From assembly GCF_039543565.1 (NCBI RefSeq), contig NZ_BAABJZ010000100.1, positions 41,063 to 105,062 of the forward strand: a stretch of DNA of 64,000 nt. The letters are read 5' to 3'. Positions within the stretch are counted from its first letter, which is position 1; every line of letters starts with the position of its first letter. The position numbers and the translations under genes were made by a program. The notes beneath the pieces are model-generated. The model worked only from the letters and a program-made list of their open reading frames with translations, searched no databases and was not told the DNA's origin. This document shows, in pieces, positions 52,052 through 63,859 of this stretch. The stretch is from Ferrimonas pelagia. Its GTDB lineage: Bacteria; Pseudomonadota; Gammaproteobacteria; Enterobacterales; Shewanellaceae.

Positions 52052-52942
52052 ATGATCACCCTGGACCAAATCACCTGTTTCCAAGCGGTATACCAATGCG
52101 GTAGCTACAGCAGTGCCGGTCGCCAGTTAAACAAAGACAGAACCACGGTCAGAGAACATATTCTGGCGCTGGAGGATCTGCTCAACGCGCCGGTGTTTGT
52201 TGTCGAGGGCAAAAAAGCCGTCGCCACCGAGTTGGCGCACTATCTGTACCCGCGCGCCAACCTGATGTACAAACAGGCGCATGAATTCATGCGCGCCGCC
52301 ATTTCGGCGCAGCAGCACCAGCTAACGGAGCTGACCCTCTGCTACGACACACAGGCCCCGCAAGCGCTGCTGCTCGCCTTCGATCAAGCCATCGCCCATG
52401 AGGCGCCCTACCTCAATGTGCACTATCTGCATCGCAACCGGGATGAGAGCACAGCGGCGCTGGAGCAGCACCAGGCGCAGATGGCCCTGGTGATCACCAA
52501 AGGCGGCAGCTACACCTCGGAACACGTGGGCATGCTCAACCTAGGCGGGGTCGACTTTCGCGCCTACGCTCACCCAAACTCGGCCCTGTGCCAGCAAGAA
52601 TTTCTGTCGCTGAACACCTTAAGCAGTGAATTGCAGTGGGTGGTGGAGAACTCGATGCAAACGGCACTGCAGTTGCTGAACATCTCGAGTAAGCAACAGG
52701 TGATCAGCAATATCGATCTTTTGGTGGGGATGCTTGCGCATCGCGGCTGGGCCTTGCTCAACAGCCAGGACGCCGCTGTCTACGTGGAGCAGGGGCGACT
52801 TCAGGAGCTGCAGTTGGAGCAGATGGCCCGCTCCTACCATGCCAATGTGGCGCTGTTTTATGATCTCAGTTTGTCGGACAACCCGCAGATCCAGCAGTTA
52901 TTGAAGATCGCGGCTCAGTTAGGGCGTCGACTGCTGAAGTAG
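52052..52942 (+). CDS. LysR-family-like transcriptional regulator
   Basis: Encodes 296 residues from ATG 52052. The frame is open upstream without regulator-like sequence. Start choice is uncertain for lack of a clear ribosome binding site. N-terminal helix-turn-helix: MITLDQITCFQAVYQCGS, then YSSAGRQLNKDRTTVREHILALE, LysR-like but with an unusual recognition helix (DRTTVREHI). The effector domain (about 90-290) is divergent from well-known subgroups. It is divergent from the serine-hydrolase gene and likely controls it and perhaps the GH3 gene. Inducer unknown. Confidence 0.82.
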   Translation: MITLDQITCFQAVYQCGSYSSAGRQLNKDRTTVREHILALEDLLNAPVFVVEGKKAVATELAHYLYPRANLMYKQAHEFMRAAISAQQHQLTELTLCYDTQAPQALLLAFDQAIAHEAPYLNVHYLHRNRDESTAALEQHQAQMALVITKGGSYTSEHVGMLNLGGVDFRAYAHPNSALCQQEFLSLNTLSSELQWVVENSMQTALQLLNISSKQQVISNIDLLVGMLAHRGWALLNSQDAAVYVEQGRLQELQLEQMARSYHANVALFYDLSLSDNPQIQQLLKIAAQLGRRLLK

Positions 52943-52967
52943 CCCTTGGGGCTTTACCGGGGGCCCC

Positions 52968-53096
52968 CTCCTCCGAGAAAGAGTCGGCAAGGAGGCAAGC
53001 AATGCGGTGTGGCTGCTCATATGGCGGCAGTACTGGCCCGCTGGCGATGTATACCCGCAGATGAGCCTGGGCATCACCCTGCCCGCGCGGGGCGTC
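52968..53096 (-). pseudogene. decayed copy of the 58327-58881 gene
   Basis: On the minus strand the frame DAPRGQGDAQAHLRVYIASG, continuing VLPPYEQ, matches residues 13-52 of the intact gene at 58327-58881 (DVPLGLGDPQARLRVHIGNQ and PALPPFDLP), with about 18 of 39 positions identical by eye. No start, and the remaining two thirds are missing. It lies just downstream of the mutarotase-like gene at 53191, exactly the place where the intact gene sits behind the paralogue at 58862. I infer duplication and later loss. Confidence 0.7.
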
Positions 53097-53154
53097 GCTT
53101 GGTTCCGTCAAGCGCTTTAGCCAACCACCGCGCTCCCCGGTTGCCCATGTATTA

Positions 53155-53183
53155 GCTAAATGCCCGGAGGCGATCCTCCGGGC
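53155..53183 (-). terminator. hairpin after the first mutarotase-like gene
   Basis: Stem GCCCGGAGG (53162-53170) / CCTCCGGGC (53175-53183) with a 4-nt loop, and ATTTAG after it on the minus strand. Moderate terminator, 8 bases past the stop. Confidence 0.6.
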
Positions 53184-53190
53184 CTCCGAG

Positions 53191-54180
53191 CTAAAACAAG
53201 CGGTACTGCGCCTGCCATTGGCGACGCTCGCCCGCCGGCACCACCAGGCTAATGAAATTCTCCGGTGACAGCGCCGTGCCATTGGTCCACACCACCAACT
53301 GCTTCATCGGCAGATCCATGCTCAGATGAATGCCACGCTCCTCGCCGGTTTCCTTGCTGATATGACGCACGGTGATCTGATGATCGGACACCGACTCGCT
53401 GCCTTCAAAGATCTGGTAGATCGCAGTATCGCCGTCGATCGCCCCACTGAGCGTCACCCGACCGCCATCCGGGCCGTTGCTTAGGTGAACCCGGGGATCC
53501 AGTTCCTGAGGCTGGCCCCAGCGCTCGGCAGACAGTTGGATGGGGTACGGGATCTCCACCCGGTATTGGTCATCGACACTGTGATCGCCAAACACATAGA
53601 AGTTGTGATTGTAGGACTCCGGACTCAGATCGATAGCCTGCTGGCCCCGGTTGTTCAGCTCGTACTCCAGGCGGAAACCGTCTTCGAGCAAACGCACCGT
53701 CTTGCGATAGGTCCAGGCCCAACCATCAGGCCCATTCAGCACCTGCTCGAAGCTGATCGCATCCTCGCTTTGCAGGTGATGCCATTGGCCAAAGTCGGCG
53801 ATCTCATAGGTGTGATCCCAGCGAAATTCCGTCTCACCCGCCGGCTTGTTCAGCACACCGACGCCCAAACGGACAAAAGAATCGCTCTCGCCATAGCCCA
53901 TCACATTGAAGGTATCGGCTGGGCCATTCACAAACTCATGGCTGTTGGGATCGTCCTCGGCATTGCGCCAGGGGCCGAAGTACTCCAGGCCTTGATAGCG
54001 GACAGAGTGGATCAAACCGGCGTGGTCAAAACGTGTTGCCCGGTAGGCGCCCCGCTCCCGATCCGGCAGGTGAACGCCTAAGGTGACGCTGTCATTGCTC
54101 AAGATCACCCCGGGATAATCGTCCGCCAACGCAGGCAGCGTGAGCAGCGCCGAAGCGGCCATAATAGTGCCAAGTTTCAT
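53191..54180 (-). CDS. exported mutarotase-like protein, copy 1
   Basis: Encodes 329 residues with signal peptide (cleavage near ALA-DD, residue 20). Seen: GAYRATRFDHAGLIHSVRYQ, the usual start of a galactose-mutarotase-type beta-sandwich (GAR.......L.Y.G). YEIADFGQW, TYRKTVRL, ESYNHNFYVFGDHSVDDQ and PENFISLVVPAGERRQW follow. Fold knowledge: such domains bind and often epimerise or stabilise sugars. It is periplasmic here. About 40 to 50 percent of positions agree by eye with the copy at 58862-59848. It lies between a LysR gene and a HAD phosphatase gene, in a carbohydrate-flavoured neighbourhood. The enzymatic role is not known. Confidence 0.75.
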   Translation of the reverse strand: MKLGTIMAASALLTLPALADDYPGVILSNDSVTLGVHLPDRERGAYRATRFDHAGLIHSVRYQGLEYFGPWRNAEDDPNSHEFVNGPADTFNVMGYGESDSFVRLGVGVLNKPAGETEFRWDHTYEIADFGQWHHLQSEDAISFEQVLNGPDGWAWTYRKTVRLLEDGFRLEYELNNRGQQAIDLSPESYNHNFYVFGDHSVDDQYRVEIPYPIQLSAERWGQPQELDPRVHLSNGPDGGRVTLSGAIDGDTAIYQIFEGSESVSDHQITVRHISKETGEERGIHLSMDLPMKQLVVWTNGTALSPENFISLVVPAGERRQWQAQYRLF

Positions 54181-54394
54181 GTCTTAATCTCTAATTTTTA
54201 TAGGGAAACGGATGCTATTTTGGCAAGAGTAACAAAGACCCATATGCAAAGGGGGGATCCATCGCGCAAGACGACTCGCAAACCCACAGTCGCGTGCGCC
54301 CGAGCAGCGTTAGGACAGGCAAGTCATAGCTGAGAATATCAGGCAGTAACGACGCCCGCTCACCATTGACTCCAATCAACCGTTTATCCACGTT

Positions 54395-54429
54395 AAAAAA
54401 ACGCCCGGCCAGCGCTACGCTGATCGGGC
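54395..54429 (-). terminator. Rho-independent terminator of the HAD gene
   Basis: On the minus strand, an interrupted stem GCCCGATCAGCG / CGCTGGCCGGGC with a TAG loop is followed by GTTTTTTT, 22 bases past the stop. Confidence 0.85.
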
Positions 54430-54451
54430 ATTGAAGGTGGGCCTGTACAGA

Positions 54452-55111
54452 CTAAGCGGACAAGGCCTCCAGCTGGCTTTTGACCTGATGCATGGAGGGC
54501 AGGATCGAATGCCCCAGCGCCCGGGTGTCGGCGCACGGCGCAACCAAGTCCGGGATCTGATAGGTGATCATCCCCGCCGCCACCGCCGCCTTGGTGCCAT
54601 TATTGGAATCTTCAAACGCCAGACAGCGACTGGGCTCGACCCCTAAACGCTGGGCCGCCAGCAGGTAGATCTCCGGGTGCGGCTTGCCCTGTCGCACCTC
54701 GCAGCCCGTGGTGACGTGATCGAAATAGCCATCCAACCCCGCCAGCGCCAGCTTACGCAGCGCCAGCTCACGGCCGGTCGAGGTCGCCACGGCGGTCGGA
54801 ATGCCGTTTTGCTTTAGCCATGACAACAACTCGATCACCCCTGCCTTAACCGGAATGGCCTGATGCGCAACGACCGCATGATAGCGCTGGCGCCACTCTT
54901 CATGTAGGGCAGGATAATCCAACTCGGGCCCATAACCGGCACGAAGGGTCTGCTCTATCCCCTGCGCGTTTCGACCGATGATGGACAAATACACCGACTC
55001 CAAAAAAGGCACCCCTTGTGCCGCACAGGCTTGTTTAAAAATGCCCATGCACACCCGCTCGGTATCCAGCAGCAGGCCATCCATATCAAAGATCGCAGCA
55101 GAAAAGCTCAT
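54452..55111 (-). CDS. HAD-superfamily phosphatase/phosphoglucomutase-like hydrolase
   Basis: Encodes 219 residues from ATG 55111 (ribosome binding site GGAG). Seen: motif I FDMDGLLLDTE (Asp nucleophile and Asp acid), motif II VATSTGR, motif III lysine in VRQGKPHPEIYLLAAQRL, and motif IV AFEDSNNG. A cap domain lies between motifs I and II. This is the beta-phosphoglucomutase / 2-deoxyglucose-6-phosphatase branch, cytoplasmic. It may process a sugar phosphate from uptake of glycosidase products, which is inference from the neighbours. Confidence 0.93.
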   Translation of the reverse strand: MSFSAAIFDMDGLLLDTERVCMGIFKQACAAQGVPFLESVYLSIIGRNAQGIEQTLRAGYGPELDYPALHEEWRQRYHAVVAHQAIPVKAGVIELLSWLKQNGIPTAVATSTGRELALRKLALAGLDGYFDHVTTGCEVRQGKPHPEIYLLAAQRLGVEPSRCLAFEDSNNGTKAAVAAGMITYQIPDLVAPCADTRALGHSILPSMHQVKSQLEALSA

Positions 55112-55477
55112 AACACTCCAGCACAACAAAGCCCGGTCGACAGGCCGTACCGGACTTTCTCTTTCATCGAGTCGCCAGTGTCACACGATTTGAAGGGTGT
55201 TGCAGAGTGTCGACTCACACGGTGCCATAAAATCGATTGTGGGATCGTCATGATGCACCAGACGCAGCACTCACTCATGTTGCATAAGCGAAGCAGCCAT
55301 GACCATCCCCTTCCACAAAAGGCAAAGTGCCTTCATCGAGGTAGGACAGATCTAGATCGCCATATAGGGCGCTGAGCCGATGATTGCCCTCGTCATGACA
55401 GCGGCCAAAACAGGAGCAAAAACAGGAGCCAGCACCGTGACCGACTCCGGCTTCTAAACCGCTTTATGTGCAACAAC
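55112..55477. other. 366-bp gap without a gene
   Basis: A plus-strand frame at 55016-55375 overlaps the HAD gene and has no family character. No repeat or riboswitch is recognised. The region presumably holds the promoter of the HAD gene and the 3' end of the lipoprotein transcript. Confidence 0.45.
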
Positions 55478-55894
55478 TCACCGTGCCTGGCAGCGAACCG
55501 ACGGCAGTGCGATCCGTTGCCCGGTCGCCAGATGGACAATCACGCACTCCCCCGCCAGCCGCTGCAGCTCAACCGTCACCGGCTTCTCCAGGCTGCGTCC
55601 CATCAGCGGACGCCCCTGAGGATCGGTATGGGCCTTACGCTCAAGCGTCAGGACACTGGTCTCGGTAAAGGCGTCTTCCGCCAGCATCACCTGGTTCATC
55701 TCCATAAGCCTAGCGATCGCTTCAGAAAGCTCGGCGTAGGCCGTCGCATCCGGGGTCAACAAGAGCGCCGGCTGCCCTTGAGCACTGACACTCCGGCCGT
55801 TTCCCGGTGACGCGGGATCAGCGGGCACGTTACCAATGCCACACCCGGCCAAACACACCCAGAGAGTCGCGGTACATAACCAGCGCTTTAGCAT
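55478..55894 (-). CDS. small lipoprotein, unknown function
   Basis: Encodes 138 residues. A signal peptide ends VCLAGC with Cys18. The mature part is low-complexity at first (NVPADPASPGNGRSVSAQ), then a helix TAYAELSEAIARLMEMNQVML. It ends with GECVIVHLATGQRIALPSVRC, where two Cys could pair. No family recognised. It lies 13 bases after the S41 protease gene on the same strand, so the two are likely co-transcribed. Confidence 0.65.
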   Translation of the reverse strand: MLKRWLCTATLWVCLAGCGIGNVPADPASPGNGRSVSAQGQPALLLTPDATAYAELSEAIARLMEMNQVMLAEDAFTETSVLTLERKAHTDPQGRPLMGRSLEKPVTVELQRLAGECVIVHLATGQRIALPSVRCQAR

Positions 55895-55906
55895 GTCATT
55901 TCCCCT

Positions 55907-57451
55907 TTATGGTCGGGTGAGGATCCGGTTGCCACGAGCCTGGCTTTGCGGACGTGTGTCCTCCAGCATAAAGCCCTCGTCAACAAAGGGCACAGCCGCA
56001 GCCGCTGGCGATGCCACCTTGCCCGATACCGCCAACGGGCAGGTTCCGGTTTGACGATAGGCCAGTGCCGCGCTGAACATTCCCTCATTCACATCACCCA
56101 GTGCGTGGCCCAGATCATCGCCGGCACGGCAGCCTTGAACATCGGTAGGCAGCATCGGGTTAGGACTGGGGGCAAAGCCGTCAGAGTAGGCACCAAAGCC
56201 TTTGTGGTTCATCCCTTCAAACTGGATGGTGAAGTAGGTGGTGTCACAGTTGGGGGTCGGATTGTAGCCATAGGGCTTGCCACACGTCGTGCCGCCGATC
56301 AGGATCACTTCCACATCGATACCGCGTAACCCGTTGATCAACGCCTCGCTGGCAGAACAGGTGCCCGCCGTGGTCAGGATAAAGACCCGTTCCAGTGACA
56401 GGGTTGGCAGATCCAGCCCTTTGACCAGCATCTCAGGTGCGAACCCGATAGTGGTCGGCCAGAATGGCGTTGGCGACAGCATCTTACCGGTCAGTGGGTT
56501 GGTAGTGGGGTACTTGTCGTTAAAACTCATTCGCTCGTAGGTTTTGTCCTCGGTCGCTTCCGGCCCGGCGATCATGTACGCCAACTGACTCGACAGCCAG
56601 ACCAGCCCGCCGCCGTTGTAACGCAGATCGATCACCAGATCGTCCACCTGTGCGTCGCTCAACTCGGTGAAGGCATCAAACAGACCCCGCTCAGCCGGAG
56701 AGTTGAACGAGTTAAACTGCAGGTAACCGACCCGACCGCTGTCAGTGTCCAGCACCTGGGTGTTTTGGACCGGCGTAGCCACCACTGTCGTTGCCGTCAA
56801 GGTGACGGTTCGGTCTGCCACTGCGCCCAGATCCCGCACGACGAACTCGGTCTGCTTGCCCGCCTTAGAGGGGAACAGCCCGGCATTGAGGATATCAATG
56901 CTGCCCTGATCGTTGGCATTGGCGATATTAACGCCGTCAATGCTGATAAGACGCGCGCCTCGTGCAATATCAGCATCGGCGGCCGGCGAGTCCGGCTCGC
57001 TGAAAGTGATGGTGACTGTGCGGGTTATGCCCTGCCCCTGCGCGATGGTGATGTTCATACCATAACCATAGGAAGCGCCGGACTGGCTCAGCTGGTCCCA
57101 TTCTTCAGTTGACATGGAGAAATGGAACTGGTCTTTCGGGGCGCCGCTTGGTGTCAAAGCGGTCGTTTTCAACAATTCAAAATACTCGATAACCTCGTAA
57201 GGCCCCGGATCGCGGTCGAAGATCTCGCTGTACCAAAGGTAGGTATCATCACTGTAGGAGCGCATCCATAGCTTTTCCGTTAAGGCCGAGCCCGAACCGT
57301 CGCTCGCGCATTGATCTGCCAGTTCGGCGTGATCGGTAAACTCACCTTTCACCCAACTCGGTCCGCTCGAGTCTGAGCCACCGCACGCCGTCAGGCCCAC
57401 ACTGGCGAAAAGCAACAGAGGAAAGATTGTCTTTGTCGGAGTGGAGAGCAT
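55907..57451 (-). CDS. S41-family (C-terminal processing) protease lipoprotein
   Basis: Encodes 514 residues from ATG 57451 (GGGAA ribosome binding site). A lipoprotein signal ends SVGLTAC (Cys21). An N-terminal helical cap holds WMRSYSDDTYLWYSEIFD. A PDZ-like segment (ARGARLISIDGVNI) follows, then the peptidase core with VGYLQFNSF and DLVIDLRYNGGG, where TSQ/NGGG residues shape the oxyanion hole. The nucleophile segment is GTCSASEALINGL (Ser in SASE). Family role: serine protease of the Tsp/CtpA type acting on exported proteins. Cys residues (TCSA, TTCGKP) could form a disulfide. A hexanucleotide repeat lies just upstream of the start. Confidence 0.88.
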   Translation of the reverse strand: MLSTPTKTIFPLLLFASVGLTACGGSDSSGPSWVKGEFTDHAELADQCASDGSGSALTEKLWMRSYSDDTYLWYSEIFDRDPGPYEVIEYFELLKTTALTPSGAPKDQFHFSMSTEEWDQLSQSGASYGYGMNITIAQGQGITRTVTITFSEPDSPAADADIARGARLISIDGVNIANANDQGSIDILNAGLFPSKAGKQTEFVVRDLGAVADRTVTLTATTVVATPVQNTQVLDTDSGRVGYLQFNSFNSPAERGLFDAFTELSDAQVDDLVIDLRYNGGGLVWLSSQLAYMIAGPEATEDKTYERMSFNDKYPTTNPLTGKMLSPTPFWPTTIGFAPEMLVKGLDLPTLSLERVFILTTAGTCSASEALINGLRGIDVEVILIGGTTCGKPYGYNPTPNCDTTYFTIQFEGMNHKGFGAYSDGFAPSPNPMLPTDVQGCRAGDDLGHALGDVNEGMFSAALAYRQTGTCPLAVSGKVASPAAAAVPFVDEGFMLEDTRPQSQARGNRILTRP

Positions 57452-57939
57452 AAATATTCCCTTATTTACCTGCGCCGCCTCATGCGCCGCTACAGCTACA
57501 GCTACAGCTACAGCTACAAAACTCATTCGTTACAGCATGTTAAAGGGGATTTATAAAATCAACCACGCAGGCTTATCCAGATCAAACACCGCGGCAATAA
57601 AAGCCCACAGCGCCCTCATCGCGCTACTTCACGCCCGATTACCTCCCCCTGTCTCGGCCATCAAGCGGGCCAATACTTCTTTCTTCGGGTTTCATTAGAC
57701 CACCACATAACGACAGCAACGCACCCTCGGAGGAAGAGGGCAGCGAACGAAGGTGCCACGTGGATGGTCGGTGAATAAGGAGACAAAGGGATCGAGCAAT
57801 GCACCCACCGTCAGGCTCCGTGCAGAGAAGTCGTCGTTCACTGCACCTTCAATGTCCGGCTAGGAGGTTACGCTCTCTCCCTAGGCAGGGGCGGTGGCAT
57901 GCCGTGTTGGTTGAACACAAGCCCCCCTTAGGAGGTCGT
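57452..57939. other. 490-bp gap upstream of the S41 gene
   Basis: Apart from the hexanucleotide repeat at 57489-57518, no gene is convincing. A plus-strand frame at 57799-58287 overlaps the next gene in antisense and is Arg/His-rich. Promoters for the S41 transcript are expected here. Confidence 0.4.
57489..57518. repeat. five tandem GCTACA hexanucleotides
   Basis: Exact GCTACA repeated five times about 40 bases upstream of the S41 protease start. On the minus strand it lies in the leader and would encode Val-Ala repeats if translated from an upstream start. Confidence 0.97.
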
Positions 57940-58221
57940 TCAACGCGTCGCGACGCCTGCCACCTCGATAACAGAACTCGCATTGGTTCGCTCGATGATC
58001 TTCACCAGCGTCGATTGAATCACCTCGCTTTCTCTGGCGTCCGTTTCGCTCGCAAAGCGCTCCTCAAATGCGTCCCCCCCCTCACTGAGGACCAACTCAA
58101 CCACCACTTCGGTGGCGCACTCAGGGGTTTTGCCAAAGTACGACAAAGTGAGCTGAGGGTAGCCTTTGAACCCCCTCTTAACCTGCTTAGCAATCCGTTT
58201 TTTCGCTTTATCGATATTCAT
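57940..58221 (-). CDS. conserved small cytoplasmic protein, unknown function
   Basis: Encodes 93 residues from ATG 58221 (the frame begins four codons earlier at a TTG). The sequence is soluble, with a Lys-rich helix (NIDKAKKRIAKQVKRGFKGY), then strands LTLSYFGKTPECATEVVVELVL, an acidic segment EGGDAFEERFASETDARESEV and IQSTLVKIIERTNASSVIEV. I recall similar proteins in Shewanella-type genomes, but no function. No signal peptide. Confidence 0.72.
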   Translation of the reverse strand: MNIDKAKKRIAKQVKRGFKGYPQLTLSYFGKTPECATEVVVELVLSEGGDAFEERFASETDARESEVIQSTLVKIIERTNASSVIEVAGVATR

Positions 58222-58326
58222 ATGATCCCACAAACAAGGCGCGCTCTCACAATGCAGAAAGCGTCGTACACAGAGAGTGCACGCTAGCAGGCTTAGTCAT
58301 CCACATCAACGAGGCGAGCACCACGC

Positions 58327-58881
58327 TCAATCGAGATCCATCATCCATTGAGCCAGTCGCTCGATCTTGATGTTGGACAGCTGGCGGTAATCGAAATAGG
58401 GGCAAACCAGGATCCGATGGCGCGTATTCACAGCAAAATCCGGATCGAGCCAATCCAGCGCAATGCCCAGTCGTTCGGCGCAGTGCTTGCCATAGGTGCG
58501 GCCCATGACGATCTGCCATTGGGACGCTTCTACGTTGAGATCTGGCAAGGAGTAGAGCAAGGCGGTGTCGCTGCCGGGCTGCAACAAGTGTTGATCCCGA
58601 TACTGCTGCCAGGTGGGCGCACTGGCTTGATGAGGAAATTGCTGCGGCTCCAGCTGATAGAGCAACTTGGCGTAGACAGAAAACACCTTGCGCCAACCGT
58701 TACCACAGGCCCGGTTTATCGCATCGATGTCACCGGGCAGCAGTGGCATGACGCCATCAGGCAGATCAAATGGCGGCAGCGCTGGCTGGTTGCCGATGTG
58801 CACCCGCAATCGAGCCTGGGGATCGCCCAGCCCCAGCGGCACATCACAGTGCAGCGCAGGATCAATAGACACGGTACTCAT
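58327..58881 (-). CDS. uncharacterised protein coupled to mutarotase-like copy 2
   Basis: Encodes 184 residues with no signal peptide, so cytoplasmic. Its start overlaps the end of the mutarotase-like gene by 20 bases, showing translational coupling. Seen: DVPLGLGDPQARLRVHIGNQ, then PALPPFDLPDGVMPLLPGDI, a Trp/Arg segment ACGNGWRKVFSVYAKLLYQL, MGRTYGKHCAERLGI and VCPYFDYRQLSNIKIERL. I do not know the family (a DUF6942-type assignment is possible but not certain). A decayed copy of the N-terminal third lies behind the other mutarotase-like gene at 52968-53096, so the pair is a duplicated unit. Confidence 0.75.
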   Translation of the reverse strand: MSTVSIDPALHCDVPLGLGDPQARLRVHIGNQPALPPFDLPDGVMPLLPGDIDAINRACGNGWRKVFSVYAKLLYQLEPQQFPHQASAPTWQQYRDQHLLQPGSDTALLYSLPDLNVEASQWQIVMGRTYGKHCAERLGIALDWLDPDFAVNTRHRILVCPYFDYRQLSNIKIERLAQWMMDLD

Positions 58882-59848
58882 TGTGCCAGCTTAGCGACTC
58901 CCCCGCCGCCAATTGAATGCGCACGAAATTCTCCGGCGAAATGGCTTTGTCGTTGGCCCAGAGTACCAACTTGGACAAAGGCAATGAGCCTTGCACCGAG
59001 ATCCCCCGGTTCAAACCCGTGTGGTGGACGGTAAACTGATGATCGGCCACCCCAGCATGGCCCGCCAGTGGCACAAACAGACGCTGTTCGTTGCTGATGG
59101 CTTGGAGCAGTTGCACCTGTTTGCCCTCCAGCGCCAAGCGCGGCTCGGCCTTTTCCACTTGCGGCTCAAACGCCAGTTGCAGTTGATATTGTGCATCCAC
59201 CCAAGCCGTCCCCAACTCAGTGGAGGCCAAGGCAAAGAAATTGTGGTTAAACATCTCGGTATCCATGCCGCGCAGGCCGGTGTTTTCCAACTGCCGCTCT
59301 AACACAAACCCCTGTTCGGTCAGGCGGACCGTCTTACGATAGCGATAGCCAAAACCGCCGCTGTAGCTGCCTTCCTTGCTGGCAAACCTGGGCTGCTGCA
59401 CCGACTGCTCCATGGTGATCCAATCCTCGCCCTGACGCACCTGCCAGTCGCCGGCATCGAGGATCTCATGGGTATCCCGGAATCGATAGGGCCCCTCTGG
59501 GTGGGCGATCACGCCGATCCCGATCTTCACATAACTTGCTCCCTCCTCCAGCCCCAAGGGAGAAAACGATTCCACCGGACCGTTCACCGCGCCGTGGGCG
59601 TAGGGATCATGCGGCCCGTCTTGCCAGGGACCAAAATATTCGACGCCCTGATACCGCAGGGAGTGGATCAAGCCGGCATGATCAAATCGGGTCGCCCGGT
59701 AGGCGCCGCGCTCGGGATCCGGTAGATGCACCTGCAATCGAAGCTGCTCATTCTGCAACCTCACTTGGGGGTAGGGGCTGGCATCAACGGCCAGCGTCGG
59801 GGCCGCTGCCACGCTCAGCAGCAGAGTGGAAAAGAGAAGGCGTTCCAT
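58862..59848 (-). CDS. exported mutarotase-like protein, copy 2
   Basis: Encodes 328 residues with signal peptide (cleavage near TLA-VD). Shares with copy 1 the blocks GAYRATRFDHAGLIHS, RYQGVEYFGPW, YRKTVRL, FNHNFFA and KAISPENFVRIQLAAGESL. Charged and His residues in FNHNFF and HQFTVHH may form a sugar site as in galactose mutarotases. Periplasmic. It is the first gene of a two-gene operon with the 58327 gene and is divergent from metH. The role is inferred from fold only. Confidence 0.75.
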   Translation of the reverse strand: MERLLFSTLLLSVAAAPTLAVDASPYPQVRLQNEQLRLQVHLPDPERGAYRATRFDHAGLIHSLRYQGVEYFGPWQDGPHDPYAHGAVNGPVESFSPLGLEEGASYVKIGIGVIAHPEGPYRFRDTHEILDAGDWQVRQGEDWITMEQSVQQPRFASKEGSYSGGFGYRYRKTVRLTEQGFVLERQLENTGLRGMDTEMFNHNFFALASTELGTAWVDAQYQLQLAFEPQVEKAEPRLALEGKQVQLLQAISNEQRLFVPLAGHAGVADHQFTVHHTGLNRGISVQGSLPLSKLVLWANDKAISPENFVRIQLAAGESLSWHNEYRVY

Positions 59849-59982
59849 AGTGTTTTCTTTATTTTTCCATCAGTCGCGGCGCCGCATCATTGCGCGCTCA
59901 AGTTTGGCAGACTAGCAAGAAGCCTCACCACATCGAAACTGTGGCTCCCCGTACCCGTTATCCATCTATGCCATTTTTGCGG

Positions 59983-60011
59983 TTGGCAGCACAGTTTGGC
60001 TTAGGTAGTAT
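59983..60011 (+). promoter_or_regulatory. putative sigma-70 promoter of metH
   Basis: TTGGCA (59983-59988), a 17-base spacer and TAGTAT (60006-60011) are followed by a partial palindrome CCGTCTATACGG. They predict a leader of about 90 bases before metH. No cobalamin riboswitch and no convincing MetJ-box array (AGACGTCT repeats) were seen. Confidence 0.55.
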
Positions 60012-60106
60012 GGCCGTCTATACGGATAAAAGGCCATTTGATACTCCGCCGCAATCACCGGCGTCAGAAGCATCAAAGTAAGCACAAGAAGAAAGGAAGT
60101 GGCAGT

Positions 60107-63802
<3,696 letters not shown>

Positions 63803-63833
63803 GCTTCCCCGGCCCCTTGTAACCAACACAACA

Positions 63834-63859
63834 AAGCCCGCCTCCTCGGCGGGCTTCTT
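63834..63859 (+). terminator. Rho-independent terminator of metH
   Basis: Stem AAGCCCGCC (63834-63842) / GGCGGGCTT (63848-63856) with a TCCTC loop and CTT after it, 32 bases past the stop. The remaining 140 bases to the window edge show no gene. Confidence 0.85.

Noticed and set aside
59849..60106. riboswitch or MetJ box upstream of metH
   Set aside because: No B12-box or SAM-riboswitch core and no tandem AGACGTCT-like octamers. Only a partial palindrome is present.
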